This document shows positions 28,303 through 36,910 of a stretch of 48,956 bases of DNA, in pieces (the first letter of the stretch is position 1; every line of letters begins with the position of its first letter). A program made the position numbers and the translations under genes. The stretch is from Patescibacteria group bacterium (lineage in GTDB: Bacteria > Patescibacteriota > JABMPQ01 > JAQVVF01): assembly GCA_028699085.1 (NCBI GenBank), contig JAQVVF010000008.1:1-48956 (forward strand), given 5' to 3'. The notes under the pieces are model-generated. The model was not told the DNA's origin. It was given only the letters and a program-made list of their open reading frames with translations, and searched no databases.

Positions 28303-29502
28303 TTATTTTTTTGCAATTATAACTTTAATTGTTTTGGTTTCGACTGACTTAATAGAAATTCCTGACGGAACCGTAACGTTGTTTTGATTAACAGCAAAAT
28401 CGAATGTTCCTTCTCCTTTGCTTGTTAAATCAACTTCAAAATAGACTTCATCTTCATTTAGGCTATTGATTTTAGCAGATGGGCCTTCAATTGTCAATTG
28501 GATACGACTCGGCATAATTCCACCAACTTTGAATTGATCGTTAAGATTTTTATACTTTATAATTCCTTGAAAAGATTTGGTAATTTTTTCTTGGCTTAGA
28601 TAAACTTTGACAGTAATTTGTGGATTGTCTAAAGCTTCAATGCCATCAGGTAAATCTAGGCCAACAGTTTTGGCATTAACATCTTCAGTCATTTCTCCCA
28701 AATCAATTGAATTTGTTTCGACAGTATCAAGATCTTTAATTTTGTCATTCTTGCCTTTAATAATGACAGTTGAAGGATTAGTTTCTATTTTTTCAATTGT
28801 AGCTCCGGCTGGTAAATTGCCAATTATATTCGCTCTAACGCCAACAGTTTTTTCGCCATTTTCTTTACTGATTGGAATAATGACCTCAATTGTTTTTGGA
28901 ACGATATTAACTTTGTTGATTTTTTTATTATCTTTGTCTCTTGCTTCTAATTCAACATTTTTTTTAATTTCTAACATCTCGTTATCATATTTTATTGGAG
29001 CAACAACTTTGACAATCTTGTCTAAAACGACTTGAGCACTCTCAACGTTAACTTCTGGTTGGGAAAACCTTGGCTTGTCTGCGATATAATCTTTGCCTAA
29101 ATTTCCTGATGTTTCTAATTCAACTTGTTTTATTGTTGAAACAATAGGAGCTAAAATTACATGAACAGACTCTGGTTCTTGCTCAATTATTTGGATACTT
29201 TTATCTAAAGTTTCTACTTTTACTTCGACATCATATTCGCCTTGATCATAATATTGCAAATCGATCGAAGCATTTATTTTACTAGCAATATCTTTTTTCT
29301 GCCAAACATCAGTTGGAGCGCGCAATTTTAATTTTACTTTTGATAAATCATTTGTGATCATTAAATCTTCAGAAAGATTATGAACTTTTATTTGGATTTC
29401 AGTATCTAGATTGTTGACTTGAAAACCTTCATTAATAACAAAAAACCACAGAAAAATTGCGGAAACGACTGCTAAGATTTTAAGATAAAAACTGTTAGAC
29501 AT
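28303..29502 (-). CDS. cdaR: YbbR-domain protein, CdaA regulator-like
   Basis: N-terminal TM plus repeated YbbR-like modules; directly downstream of the CdaA-like gene. Confidence 0.8.
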   Translation of the reverse strand: MSNSFYLKILAVVSAIFLWFFVINEGFQVNNLDTEIQIKVHNLSEDLMITNDLSKVKLKLRAPTDVWQKKDIASKINASIDLQYYDQGEYDVEVKVETLDKSIQIIEQEPESVHVILAPIVSTIKQVELETSGNLGKDYIADKPRFSQPEVNVESAQVVLDKIVKVVAPIKYDNEMLEIKKNVELEARDKDNKKINKVNIVPKTIEVIIPISKENGEKTVGVRANIIGNLPAGATIEKIETNPSTVIIKGKNDKIKDLDTVETNSIDLGEMTEDVNAKTVGLDLPDGIEALDNPQITVKVYLSQEKITKSFQGIIKYKNLNDQFKVGGIMPSRIQLTIEGPSAKINSLNEDEVYFEVDLTSKGEGTFDFAVNQNNVTVPSGISIKSVETKTIKVIIAKK

Positions 29503-29510
29503 AGTTACTG

Positions 29511-29645
29511 AATTTTCAATTTCTAATTTTTAATTTTTATTAAATTTCTAATGCATTAATTTTCAAACCTGTTCGCCGTCGACGAGTTTAGAAATTGAAG
29601 CAATAGGAATTTAATAGAAATTAGAAATTTAAAATTAGAAATTTT
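29511..29645. repeat. Deletion derivative of the copy-1 type element between cdaA and cdaR
   Basis: 29511-29555 is identical over 45 nt to 5416-5460, and similarity continues into the position of the 4HB 3' coding end (AAACCTG vs AAACCTT); right arm TTTAATAGAAATTAGAAATTT. Confidence 0.8.
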
Positions 29646-30405
29646 AGACCAGTTGTTCTAATTTGTTCGCTAATTTATCAACACTTATCTTTTCTTCTAA
29701 TCGACCGTCAATTGCAATTGAGACTTCCCCACGTTCTTCGGAAACAACTAAAGCAACAGCATCGGTATTTTCTGTAACTCCGATAGCAGCTTTGTGACGA
29801 GTGCCATAAGTTAAAGAATATTCACCTTCTGTCAAAGGCAACATACAACCTGCTGCTAAAATTTTGTTGGAAGATATAATTACTGCACCATCATGAAGAG
29901 GAGAATTTGGAAAAAAGATATTTAATAATAAAGCAGTTGATAAATTGGCATTAAGTTCAGTACCTGATTCGATGTATTCTAATAAACCAGTTTTTCGCTG
30001 TAAAACTATTAAAGCACCAATTTTATTTTTCTTTAATATATCAATTGCTTGGACGATGTCCTTGACATTTAATGACATTTTTTTGTTGCTGCCGATGAAT
30101 TTGGCACGACCTAATCGCTCTAAAGCACGTCTCAATTCTGGCTGAAAAACAACTGGTATGGCAACAATAATTAGTAATGTTAAATGAGATAAAACCCAAT
30201 TCAAAGTTTGCAAGCTTAATAATCTACCGATAACAACAACAATTGCTAATATAATGATGCCATAAATAATTCTGGTTGCTTTTGTACCTTTTACAAATGC
30301 AAAAGCAAAATATATCAAAACAGCAACAATTCCGATGTCTAAAATTGTTGTAATGTAGTCTATTAAAGTAAATGTTGAGAAATAGGCAGAAATGCTACTA
30401 AACAT
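29644..30405 (-). CDS. cdaA: Diadenylate cyclase (DAC domain)
   Basis: Three N-terminal TM helices; 'VFQPELRRALERLGR', 'FFPNSPLHDGAVII' (DGA), 'YGTRHKAAIGVTE' (RHR-like), 'VSEERGEVSIA'. Confidence 0.93.
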   Translation of the reverse strand: MFSSISAYFSTFTLIDYITTILDIGIVAVLIYFAFAFVKGTKATRIIYGIIILAIVVVIGRLLSLQTLNWVLSHLTLLIIVAIPVVFQPELRRALERLGRAKFIGSNKKMSLNVKDIVQAIDILKKNKIGALIVLQRKTGLLEYIESGTELNANLSTALLLNIFFPNSPLHDGAVIISSNKILAAGCMLPLTEGEYSLTYGTRHKAAIGVTENTDAVALVVSEERGEVSIAIDGRLEEKISVDKLANKLEQLV

Positions 30406-30407
30406 AA

Positions 30408-30556
30408 ATAAAAATTCTAAGTACTAAATTCTAAACTCTAAACAAATATAAAATTCAAATGACCAAAATTAAAAATTATCGATGCTGACTTTTAAATATT
30501 TAAATTTTATAATTTTGAATTTGTTTAGGATTTTGTGCTTAGGATTTAGTATTTTT
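30408..30556. repeat. Gene-less AT-rich imperfect palindrome between nrnA-like and cdaA
   Basis: AAATTCTAAGTACTAAATTCTAAACTCTAAACAAAT ... ATTTGTTTAGGATTTTGTGCTTAGGATTTAGTATTT. Confidence 0.75.
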
Positions 30557-31537
30557 TTAAATTATTATCTTAACCTCATTATTTTGCTTAATCAATCTAC
30601 CGGGTAATGTAAATCCCGCTGCCTTCTTATGTCCTCCTCCTCCCAAACTTCGAGCTAGTTTTGAGACATCAATATGATCATGCAAGGTTCGAAAGGAACC
30701 TTTTATTTCGCCTTTTTCATTTTCTGATAAAACTAATGATGCTTTGACATCTGGAATTGAATTTAGAAAATTAGCAATGCCTTCAAGATCTTCTGATTTA
30801 GCATTACATTCTTGTAAATCTTTTTTGGTTATAACGGCATAAACAATGCCGAAAGTCTTATTCTTTTTTATTTCTGATAATATTTTACCCCAAAGTCTAA
30901 GAGTTGACAAAGATTTATCTTGCAAAGTATTTTTGGTAATCTCTTTTAAATTTGCACCAGAAGCTAAAAGATCTGACGTAGTTTTTAGAGTATGATGAGA
31001 AGTATTCGGATTTTTGAAACTGTCAGTATCTCCAAAGATTCCATTTAATAAACTTGTTGAAATATTTTTGTCTAAAGCAACATTCATTTTTACTAAAAAG
31101 TTGTGAACAATTTCTGAAGTTGAAGAAGCATTAGCTTCAATAATATTCAATCTGCCAAAATGCGGATTATCATGATGATGATCAATATTAATGATTGGTG
31201 CTTTAAGATCGCTGAACTTTAAGAAATTATGCAAACCAGTTTGTTCAAAGCTCCCACAATCTAAAGTAATTAATAATTTATAATTAATAATATTATCTAA
31301 AATCTGATCAATTTTTTTTATTTTGTTTGCATTTTTGAGGAAAAAAAACTTGGTGGGAATTTCATCCTGACAAGCATATTTAATTTTTTTATTTTGTTTT
31401 TCTAAGATGTCTCCCAAAGCAAGAGCTGATCCGATAGTATCAGCATCTGGTTTGCGATGACAAATAATCAGGATATTTTCTGATTTTTTTATTAAATAAA
31501 GCGCTCGATTTATTTGGATATCGATGAAGTTGAACAT
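30557..31537 (-). CDS. DHH/DHHA1 phosphoesterase (NrnA/DhhP-like)
   Basis: 'ICHRKPDADTIGSALALG', 'LLITLDCG', 'INIDHHHDNPHFG', C-terminal 'LARSLGGGGHKKAAGFTLPG'. Confidence 0.88.
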   Translation of the reverse strand: MFNFIDIQINRALYLIKKSENILIICHRKPDADTIGSALALGDILEKQNKKIKYACQDEIPTKFFFLKNANKIKKIDQILDNIINYKLLITLDCGSFEQTGLHNFLKFSDLKAPIINIDHHHDNPHFGRLNIIEANASSTSEIVHNFLVKMNVALDKNISTSLLNGIFGDTDSFKNPNTSHHTLKTTSDLLASGANLKEITKNTLQDKSLSTLRLWGKILSEIKKNKTFGIVYAVITKKDLQECNAKSEDLEGIANFLNSIPDVKASLVLSENEKGEIKGSFRTLHDHIDVSKLARSLGGGGHKKAAGFTLPGRLIKQNNEVKIII

Positions 31538-31539
31538 GT

Positions 31540-31683
31540 GGACAAAATTCTAAATCCTAAATTCTAAATCCTAAACAAATCCAAAAACCAAATTACCAAA
31601 TGCTCAGAATTTCTTCGTCTGATTTTGAACATTTATATTTTTGATTTTAAATTTGTTTAGGATTTAGGGTTTTGTGCTTAGAA
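31540..31683. repeat. Gene-less AT-rich imperfect palindrome between rbfA and nrnA-like
   Basis: AAATTCTAAATCCTAAATTCTAAATCCTAAACAAATCC ... AAATTTGTTTAGGATTTAGGGTTTTGTGCTTAGAATTT; the right-hand gene end lies inside the arm. Confidence 0.75.
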
Positions 31684-31996
31684 TTTCCTCGATACGGGCT
31701 GCGTGCTCTTCTGAATGATCTAAGACAAATCTAATTTTTGGAACAAAACGCATTACTAATTTTCTATTCAAAGCTTTTTGGAGATGATAAACATTATAAT
31801 TAAGCTTTTTGATAACGCCAACTGCTTTGTTTTTTGGGATCACAGAAATATACACGTTTGTGTGTTTAATGTCAACAGAAGTATCCACTTTTGAAACAGT
31901 TACGAAAGCGTCTATTGGAAGCTCGATTTCTTCTTTAATAATTGAACCTAATTCTTGCTGAATTAGGCTATTTAATTTTTCTAAACGATGAGACAT
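31664..31996 (-). CDS. rbfA: Ribosome-binding factor A
   Basis: 'MSHRLEKLNSLIQQELGSIIKEEI...VTVSKVDTSVDIKHTNVYISV...VPKIRFVLDHSEEHAARIEEIL'. Start moved to MSHRLEK; the upstream ORF extension is repeat-derived. Confidence 0.85.
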   Translation of the reverse strand: MSHRLEKLNSLIQQELGSIIKEEIELPIDAFVTVSKVDTSVDIKHTNVYISVIPKNKAVGVIKKLNYNVYHLQKALNRKLVMRFVPKIRFVLDHSEEHAARIEEILSTKP

Positions 31997-32004
31997 AAGT
32001 GTAA

Positions 32005-32093
32005 AAAATACAAATTCCAAAAAACAAATCACAAACCTTCTACTTTGTAATTTGTAACTTGGGATTTGTTTGGAATTTGGGATTTGGAATTTA
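32005..32093. repeat. Gene-less AT-rich imperfect palindrome between infB and rbfA
   Basis: AAATACAAATTCCAAAAAACAAATCACAAA ... TTTGTAACTTGGGATTTGTTTGGAATTTGGGATTTGGAATTT. Confidence 0.65.
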
Positions 32094-34049
32094 TAAGGTA
32101 ATTTTCTTGATTTCTTCTTTCCAAGCTTCAATAATATCTCCTTCTTTAATCTTGACTGTTGTATCAATTGACATACCGCATTCTGAACCTGCTTCTGCTT
32201 TTTCTACATCTGCCATCTGTTTTTGAACGCTAGTAATTTTTCCTTGGCCGATTTCTTGGTCATCTCGAATAATTTTGACAATAGAATCTTTTGCTAAATA
32301 ACCTGATAAAACTCTGCCACCAATAATTTTTCTTTTCTTTTCGGAACGAAAGATTGCGAGAACATTCATTTTGCCTAATTTTGTTTTAATAACTTCTGGT
32401 TCAATTAAGGAACTCAATTGTTTTTTTATTTCATCAATTAATTCATAGATAATATTAAAAGAAAAAATCTTAACATGCTTATCTTCTGCTAAGCGAGATG
32501 CAACTGAAGTTGGCTTGGAATTAAAACCAAAAATAATGGCGTTTGAAGATTGAGCATTCATGACATTAGATTCAGTGATCTTGCCTGCAGAATAATCAAT
32601 AATTTGAGGCATGACCTGTTTTGATTCAATCTTGTTTAGTTCATCAATAATTGCTTCCAGAGATCCAAAAAAATCGGCAATCAAAATGATATTAAGTTTT
32701 TTAATTTTTCTTTCTTCTTCCGGCGTTAAATTTCTTTTGATCTTAATTTCAGATTTTGCAATTTTGGCAATTTTTTCTCTAGCTGCTTCTTTAGATTTTT
32801 CTTCCTGCAATATATCGCCAGAATCTGGGACAGCAGTTAAACCTAAGATCTGAACTGGAGTAGATGGCTTAGCGTGATTAATTCTTTTTCCTAAGAAATT
32901 TTCCATAGCCTTAATTTTTCCATAGATACTGCCACAAGTAACATAATCACCTAAATTCAAAGTGCCATTTTGGATTAAAACTGTAGCAACAGGGCCTTTT
33001 TTAGGATCTTTATTGGATTCAACTATTGTGCCAATAGCTTTTGATTCTTGATTAGCTTTTAATTCTAAAATTTCTGCTTGTAATAAAACCATTTCCAAAA
33101 GTTTATCAATATTTGTTTTCATTTTGGCAGAAATCGGAACCATGATCGTATCTCCTCCCCAATCTTCTGGTTGCAAACCTAAGTCAGCAAGCTGTCTTTT
33201 TACTTTTTCTGGATCAGCGCCTTCTTTATCGATTTTGTTGATGGCAACGATAATCGGTACGCCTGCATTTCGAGCATGCGCAATTGCTTCTTCTGTCTGA
33301 GGCATGACACCGTCATCAGCAGCAACAACAAGAATTGCTAAGTCAGTAACTTTTGCGCCTCTTTCTCTCATCGCTTTAAAAGCTTCATGACCAGGAGTAT
33401 CTAAAAATGTAATTGCTTTACCTTTGCATTTTGCTTGATAAGCACCAATTTTTTGAGTAATTCCACCTGCTTCTGTGTCAATAATATTTGTTTCACGAAT
33501 AACATCTAATAACTTTGTTTTACCATGATCAACGTGTCCCATAACAACAACAACTGGAGGACGAGGCTTTAGATTTTTTTCTTCTTCGTGAGATAGATCT
33601 TCAATAATTTGTTTTCGAACACCTTTTTCTTTAATTAAATCTTTTTTCTCTTTTTTTAACTCAATTTTGTGTCCTAATTCTTCTGCAATAATACTAGCTG
33701 TTTCGAAATCAATTTCTTCATTGATTGTTGCCATAATGCCTTCTTGAATTAGCTGTCTAATAACATCAGTAACTTCCATGTCAAGCGTTTGCGCAAAATC
33801 TTTTACAGTAATGGTTTGACCAACATATAGTTTTTTTGGTTCTTTGGCTTTTTCAACTTTTTTTTGTTCTTGAGCTCTTTCTTCCAATTTTTCTTTTTCT
33901 AATTTTTCTACTTTTTTGGTAATCTCTTTTGCTTTTTTATCAGAAATCTTCGATGCTGTTGGTCGAAGACGATAGCCCATAGCTTCAATCATCTTGCGCA
34001 TTTCTTGGCTATGGTAACCTAATTTTTTCGCTAAAGTAGAAATATTCAT
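32091..34049 (-). CDS. infB: Translation initiation factor IF-2
   Basis: 'RPPVVVVMGHVDHGKTKLLDVIRETNI', 'TFLDTPGHEAF', 'AINKIDKEGADP'. Confidence 0.96.
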   Translation of the reverse strand: MNISTLAKKLGYHSQEMRKMIEAMGYRLRPTASKISDKKAKEITKKVEKLEKEKLEERAQEQKKVEKAKEPKKLYVGQTITVKDFAQTLDMEVTDVIRQLIQEGIMATINEEIDFETASIIAEELGHKIELKKEKKDLIKEKGVRKQIIEDLSHEEEKNLKPRPPVVVVMGHVDHGKTKLLDVIRETNIIDTEAGGITQKIGAYQAKCKGKAITFLDTPGHEAFKAMRERGAKVTDLAILVVAADDGVMPQTEEAIAHARNAGVPIIVAINKIDKEGADPEKVKRQLADLGLQPEDWGGDTIMVPISAKMKTNIDKLLEMVLLQAEILELKANQESKAIGTIVESNKDPKKGPVATVLIQNGTLNLGDYVTCGSIYGKIKAMENFLGKRINHAKPSTPVQILGLTAVPDSGDILQEEKSKEAAREKIAKIAKSEIKIKRNLTPEEERKIKKLNIILIADFFGSLEAIIDELNKIESKQVMPQIIDYSAGKITESNVMNAQSSNAIIFGFNSKPTSVASRLAEDKHVKIFSFNIIYELIDEIKKQLSSLIEPEVIKTKLGKMNVLAIFRSEKKRKIIGGRVLSGYLAKDSIVKIIRDDQEIGQGKITSVQKQMADVEKAEAGSECGMSIDTTVKIKEGDIIEAWKEEIKKITL

Positions 34050-34100
34050 GTTAAAAAAGTAAAAAGTAAAAATTAAAAAGTCAAAAAACGAGTTATGCTT

Positions 34101-34129
34101 ATAATACTATATCTTATGAATAAAGTCAA
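34101..34129 (-). promoter_or_regulatory. Sigma70-like promoter for infB
   Basis: Minus strand TTGACT-17 nt-TATTAT. Confidence 0.55.
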
Positions 34130-34158
34130 AACAAATATATTGTTGTAGATTATATTTA

Positions 34159-34167
34159 TGTTATAAT
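34159..34167 (+). promoter_or_regulatory. Extended -10 promoter of the darA-like gene, near-leaderless
   Basis: TGTTATAAT 8 nt before the ATG. Confidence 0.5.
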
Positions 34168-34175
34168 TAATTATT

Positions 34176-34511
34176 ATGAAACTATTAGTAATCATCACAC
34201 CTAAAGAAAATACTAAAAAACTGAAGTCAGAGCTTGTTGCTGGCAATTTTAGTTTGACAAAACTAACTTCAGAAGGTGGATTTTTAGAGAAAAAAAACAC
34301 CACTTTTTTGGTTGGTGTTGAGGATGAAAAGATTGATAAAGTCTTGGAGATTATTAAGAAAAACTGTGAGACAAAAGAAAAGGTAATTTCTGCTCCGGCT
34401 TATATGACTCATGGCATGGAAAGTGGGATGAATGTTGATGAAGCAACAAAGATTAAAATTGGCGGAGCTACTGTTTTTGTTGTAAATGTCGAGAAAATGG
34501 TGAAAATATAA
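34176..34511 (+). CDS. darA: PII-like cyclic-di-AMP receptor (DarA/PstA-like)
   Basis: 'MKLLVIITPKENTKKLKSELVAGNFSLTKLTSEGGFLEKKNTTFLVGVEDEKIDKVLEIIKKNCETKE...IGGATVFVVNVEK' matches the c-di-AMP receptor family pattern. Confidence 0.88.
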   Translation: MKLLVIITPKENTKKLKSELVAGNFSLTKLTSEGGFLEKKNTTFLVGVEDEKIDKVLEIIKKNCETKEKVISAPAYMTHGMESGMNVDEATKIKIGGATVFVVNVEKMVKI

Positions 34512-34516
34512 ATTAA

Positions 34517-34780
34517 ATGAAAAAAGTATTTAGAATTATTTTTTTAATTTTGGCAATATTTTTTTTATTATTAGTTTTTTGTACATATTATGAGTTGAGC
34601 ACATCATTTAATATGCAGGCTTGCCCAACTGAAGGCGATCCGACACATCCGACTGTTTGTTTTACGAAAGAAACAATATTCGAAAATCCTTACTATTATA
34701 GAATAATGTTTTATTTTGTTGGTATAGACATCTTGTTCTGGATTTCTTATTCATTGCTGAGAAGAAAATCAAAATCTTAA
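34517..34780 (+). CDS. Small two-TM membrane protein
   Basis: 87-aa ORF with N- and C-terminal hydrophobic helices, 5 nt downstream of the darA-like gene. Confidence 0.55.
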   Translation: MKKVFRIIFLILAIFFLLLVFCTYYELSTSFNMQACPTEGDPTHPTVCFTKETIFENPYYYRIMFYFVGIDILFWISYSLLRRKSKS

Positions 34781-34791
34781 TATTAAATTTT

Positions 34792-35091
34792 TTAAAACTG
34801 AATTTTGTAACTTATTCGATCAACCAGTGTTTCTTTAAAATGCTGGTTGATTTTTTGTTTGATAATATGCTGATGCATTAATAATTCCTGAGCGTGGGAA
34901 GACGAAGGAACAGAAATTGTCAAAGTTTTGTTTTTCAAACTGATTGGCACAGCTCTTTGCAAGGCTTTTTGATTAAGTTCTTTAATTAATTTTTCACATG
35001 TCAAACAGACTTGAGAAGCTTCAAGTTGGTTCTTGATTCCGGCCCGATTGATAGAAACTGGCAGGAGATCTTTAATCGAAAAAATTGTCAT
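34792..35091 (-). CDS. DUF721/DciA-like protein
   Basis: ~100-aa protein next to recF; 'ALQRAVPISLKNKTLTISVPSSSHAQELLMHQHIIKQKINQ' fits the DUF721 pattern. Confidence 0.7.
   Translation of the reverse strand: MTIFSIKDLLPVSINRAGIKNQLEASQVCLTCEKLIKELNQKALQRAVPISLKNKTLTISVPSSSHAQELLMHQHIIKQKINQHFKETLVDRISYKIQF
34819..34856 (+). terminator. Plus-strand terminator embedded in the 3' coding end of the convergent DUF721 gene
   Basis: ATCAACCAG-(15 nt)-CTGGTTGATTTTTT. Confidence 0.65.
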
Positions 35092-35096
35092 TTTAT

Positions 35097-36209
35097 TTAC
35101 TTATTTGTGACTTCGCCATTTTTTATTTGCAAAACTTGAGCTTCTCTAACAAAACCAACCTCTAAACCAACAAAATCTGCAGTAGTAATCAATGTCTGCT
35201 GTCGTCTGACTAGTTCAAACATATGGTTACGCCTTTTTTCATCTAATTCAGAAAAAACATCATCAAGCAAAAGAATTGGACGCTCGCCTAAATTTTTTTC
35301 AATAAAATCTAGTTCTGCTGATTTTAAAGCGAGAATTGAACTTCGACATTCGCCTCTTGATCCAAAGATAGCGAGTCTTTTTTTATTGAGCTCAAAAACA
35401 AAGTTATCGCGATGCGGACCGACTAAGGTATAAGTTTTATAAATTTCACGCTCATATTTATTATTCAATTCTTGCTCGAATAATTCTTTGATATCTGAAT
35501 CTGGCAGTAATGGTAAATTAGGTTTATAGATTATGCGAAGTTTTTGATCTTTGGTAGCGCAAATATCATTGTAGATTTCTGAAAGTCTGGTGTTGAAAAA
35601 TTTTAATGCTTTCTGACGTTCAACAATTATTTTTGATCCTAGATCAATCAATTTTTCATTCCAAAAGCCAAGCTCTTGTTTTCTGGCATAGCCATCTTTT
35701 ATATTAGCTAAAAGCTGATTACGATTTATTAAAACTTTTTTATATTCTGATAGATTCCGGCAATAACCTTTGTCAATCTGGCAGATAACAACATCTAGAT
35801 AGCGTCGGCGAAGTGATGGAGAAGAATTGATTAAATTAATATCTTCTGGAGAAAATAAAACGGTAACTAATTCACCAATCAAATCGAAAGCACGGCTTTT
35901 TAAACCATCAATTTTAATTATCTTTTGATTTTTTGAAGTAAAAGAGTCAATGGTAATATCTAATTTTGTTTGATGACTATTTTTCTGTATAGTACCTAAA
36001 ATTTTGGCAAAATCCATGCCAAATAAAATTAAATCGTATTCGCTTCTTGCACGAAAAGATTTTGACAAAGATAAAAGTTGAACTGCTTCTAGCAAATTAG
36101 TTTTTCCAGAAGCATTTTGACCTGTTAAAATTATTAGGCCGTTAGTAAAACTGCTTTCAAAATTTTTATAATTGCGAAAATTAGTGAGTTGAAACGATGA
36201 GAGATACAT
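35097..36209 (-). CDS. recF: DNA replication and repair protein RecF
   Basis: 'MYLSSFQLTNFRNYKNFESSFTNGLIILTGQNASGKTNLLEAVQLLS', 'RPILLLDDVFSELDEKRR'. Confidence 0.94.
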   Translation of the reverse strand: MYLSSFQLTNFRNYKNFESSFTNGLIILTGQNASGKTNLLEAVQLLSLSKSFRARSEYDLILFGMDFAKILGTIQKNSHQTKLDITIDSFTSKNQKIIKIDGLKSRAFDLIGELVTVLFSPEDINLINSSPSLRRRYLDVVICQIDKGYCRNLSEYKKVLINRNQLLANIKDGYARKQELGFWNEKLIDLGSKIIVERQKALKFFNTRLSEIYNDICATKDQKLRIIYKPNLPLLPDSDIKELFEQELNNKYEREIYKTYTLVGPHRDNFVFELNKKRLAIFGSRGECRSSILALKSAELDFIEKNLGERPILLLDDVFSELDEKRRNHMFELVRRQQTLITTADFVGLEVGFVREAQVLQIKNGEVTNK

Positions 36210-36290
36210 GTTAAAAAATCAAAATTTAAAATTAAAAAGTCAAATTACTAGATTAAAATGATATTTGTATAATATATCATTTCTTGTTTT

Positions 36291-36320
36291 AAAAAACCAG
36301 CTAGATTTTAGCTGGTTTTG
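36291..36320 (-). terminator. Terminator downstream of 36324..36905
   Basis: AAAAAACCAGCTAGATTTTAGCTGGTTTTG. Confidence 0.75.
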
Positions 36321-36323
36321 CTT

Positions 36324-36905
36324 TTAGAGACTTTTTGGATAAAGCTCGATTTTGTTAAGAGTTGACTTATCGCAGGTTATTTCTATTCCTCGTAATTGAC
36401 TGCCCTTTTTATTAAGAATGGCTTTAAAATAGAATTGATTCATTGATCTTGGATAGAAATCGATAATGTGTTTATTGATATCAGAGTTGTTATTGGATTG
36501 ATCTATGTTAGTAGCATTTTTCCAAGTATTTTTGTTCCAGTAATACCAATTTAAATTGTCTTTGCTAATTTGGAAAGAAACTTCGCCATCAATGTCTGCA
36601 ATAAAAGCAATAGCTGGATTAGGATAGCAGCCATAAGAAAACGGATATTTATTTTTTATTTCTCCTTGCTCAACTCCTTGCTGTAATTCAGCAATGGAAT
36701 TTTCGACTTTTATTTTGTCTCGATCAAAACTATAACTTTCAGCTGTTTGGAAACTCCATGCCCAGCCAGGCAGATTATTTTTAATTGTTGGCTCTATTTC
36801 ATTTTTTAGAAAACCAAATCCTGCAAAAGCGAACATGGCAGCTCCGGCTAGAATAACGCCAGTTAAAACAGAAACGTTAACTTTTGTAGCAATTTTAGTT
36901 GGCAT
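36324..36905 (-). CDS. Membrane-anchored extracytoplasmic protein
   Basis: 193 aa, N-terminal TM, beta-rich C-terminal part; downstream of the large surface protein gene. Confidence 0.5.
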   Translation of the reverse strand: MPTKIATKVNVSVLTGVILAGAAMFAFAGFGFLKNEIEPTIKNNLPGWAWSFQTAESYSFDRDKIKVENSIAELQQGVEQGEIKNKYPFSYGCYPNPAIAFIADIDGEVSFQISKDNLNWYYWNKNTWKNATNIDQSNNNSDINKHIIDFYPRSMNQFYFKAILNKKGSQLRGIEITCDKSTLNKIELYPKSL

Positions 36906-36910
36906 AAAAA

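Noticed and set aside
31664-32167. Full 167-aa version of RbfA
   Set aside because: The first 57 codons overlap the AT-rich palindrome between infB and rbfA; MSHRLEK is the plausible start.
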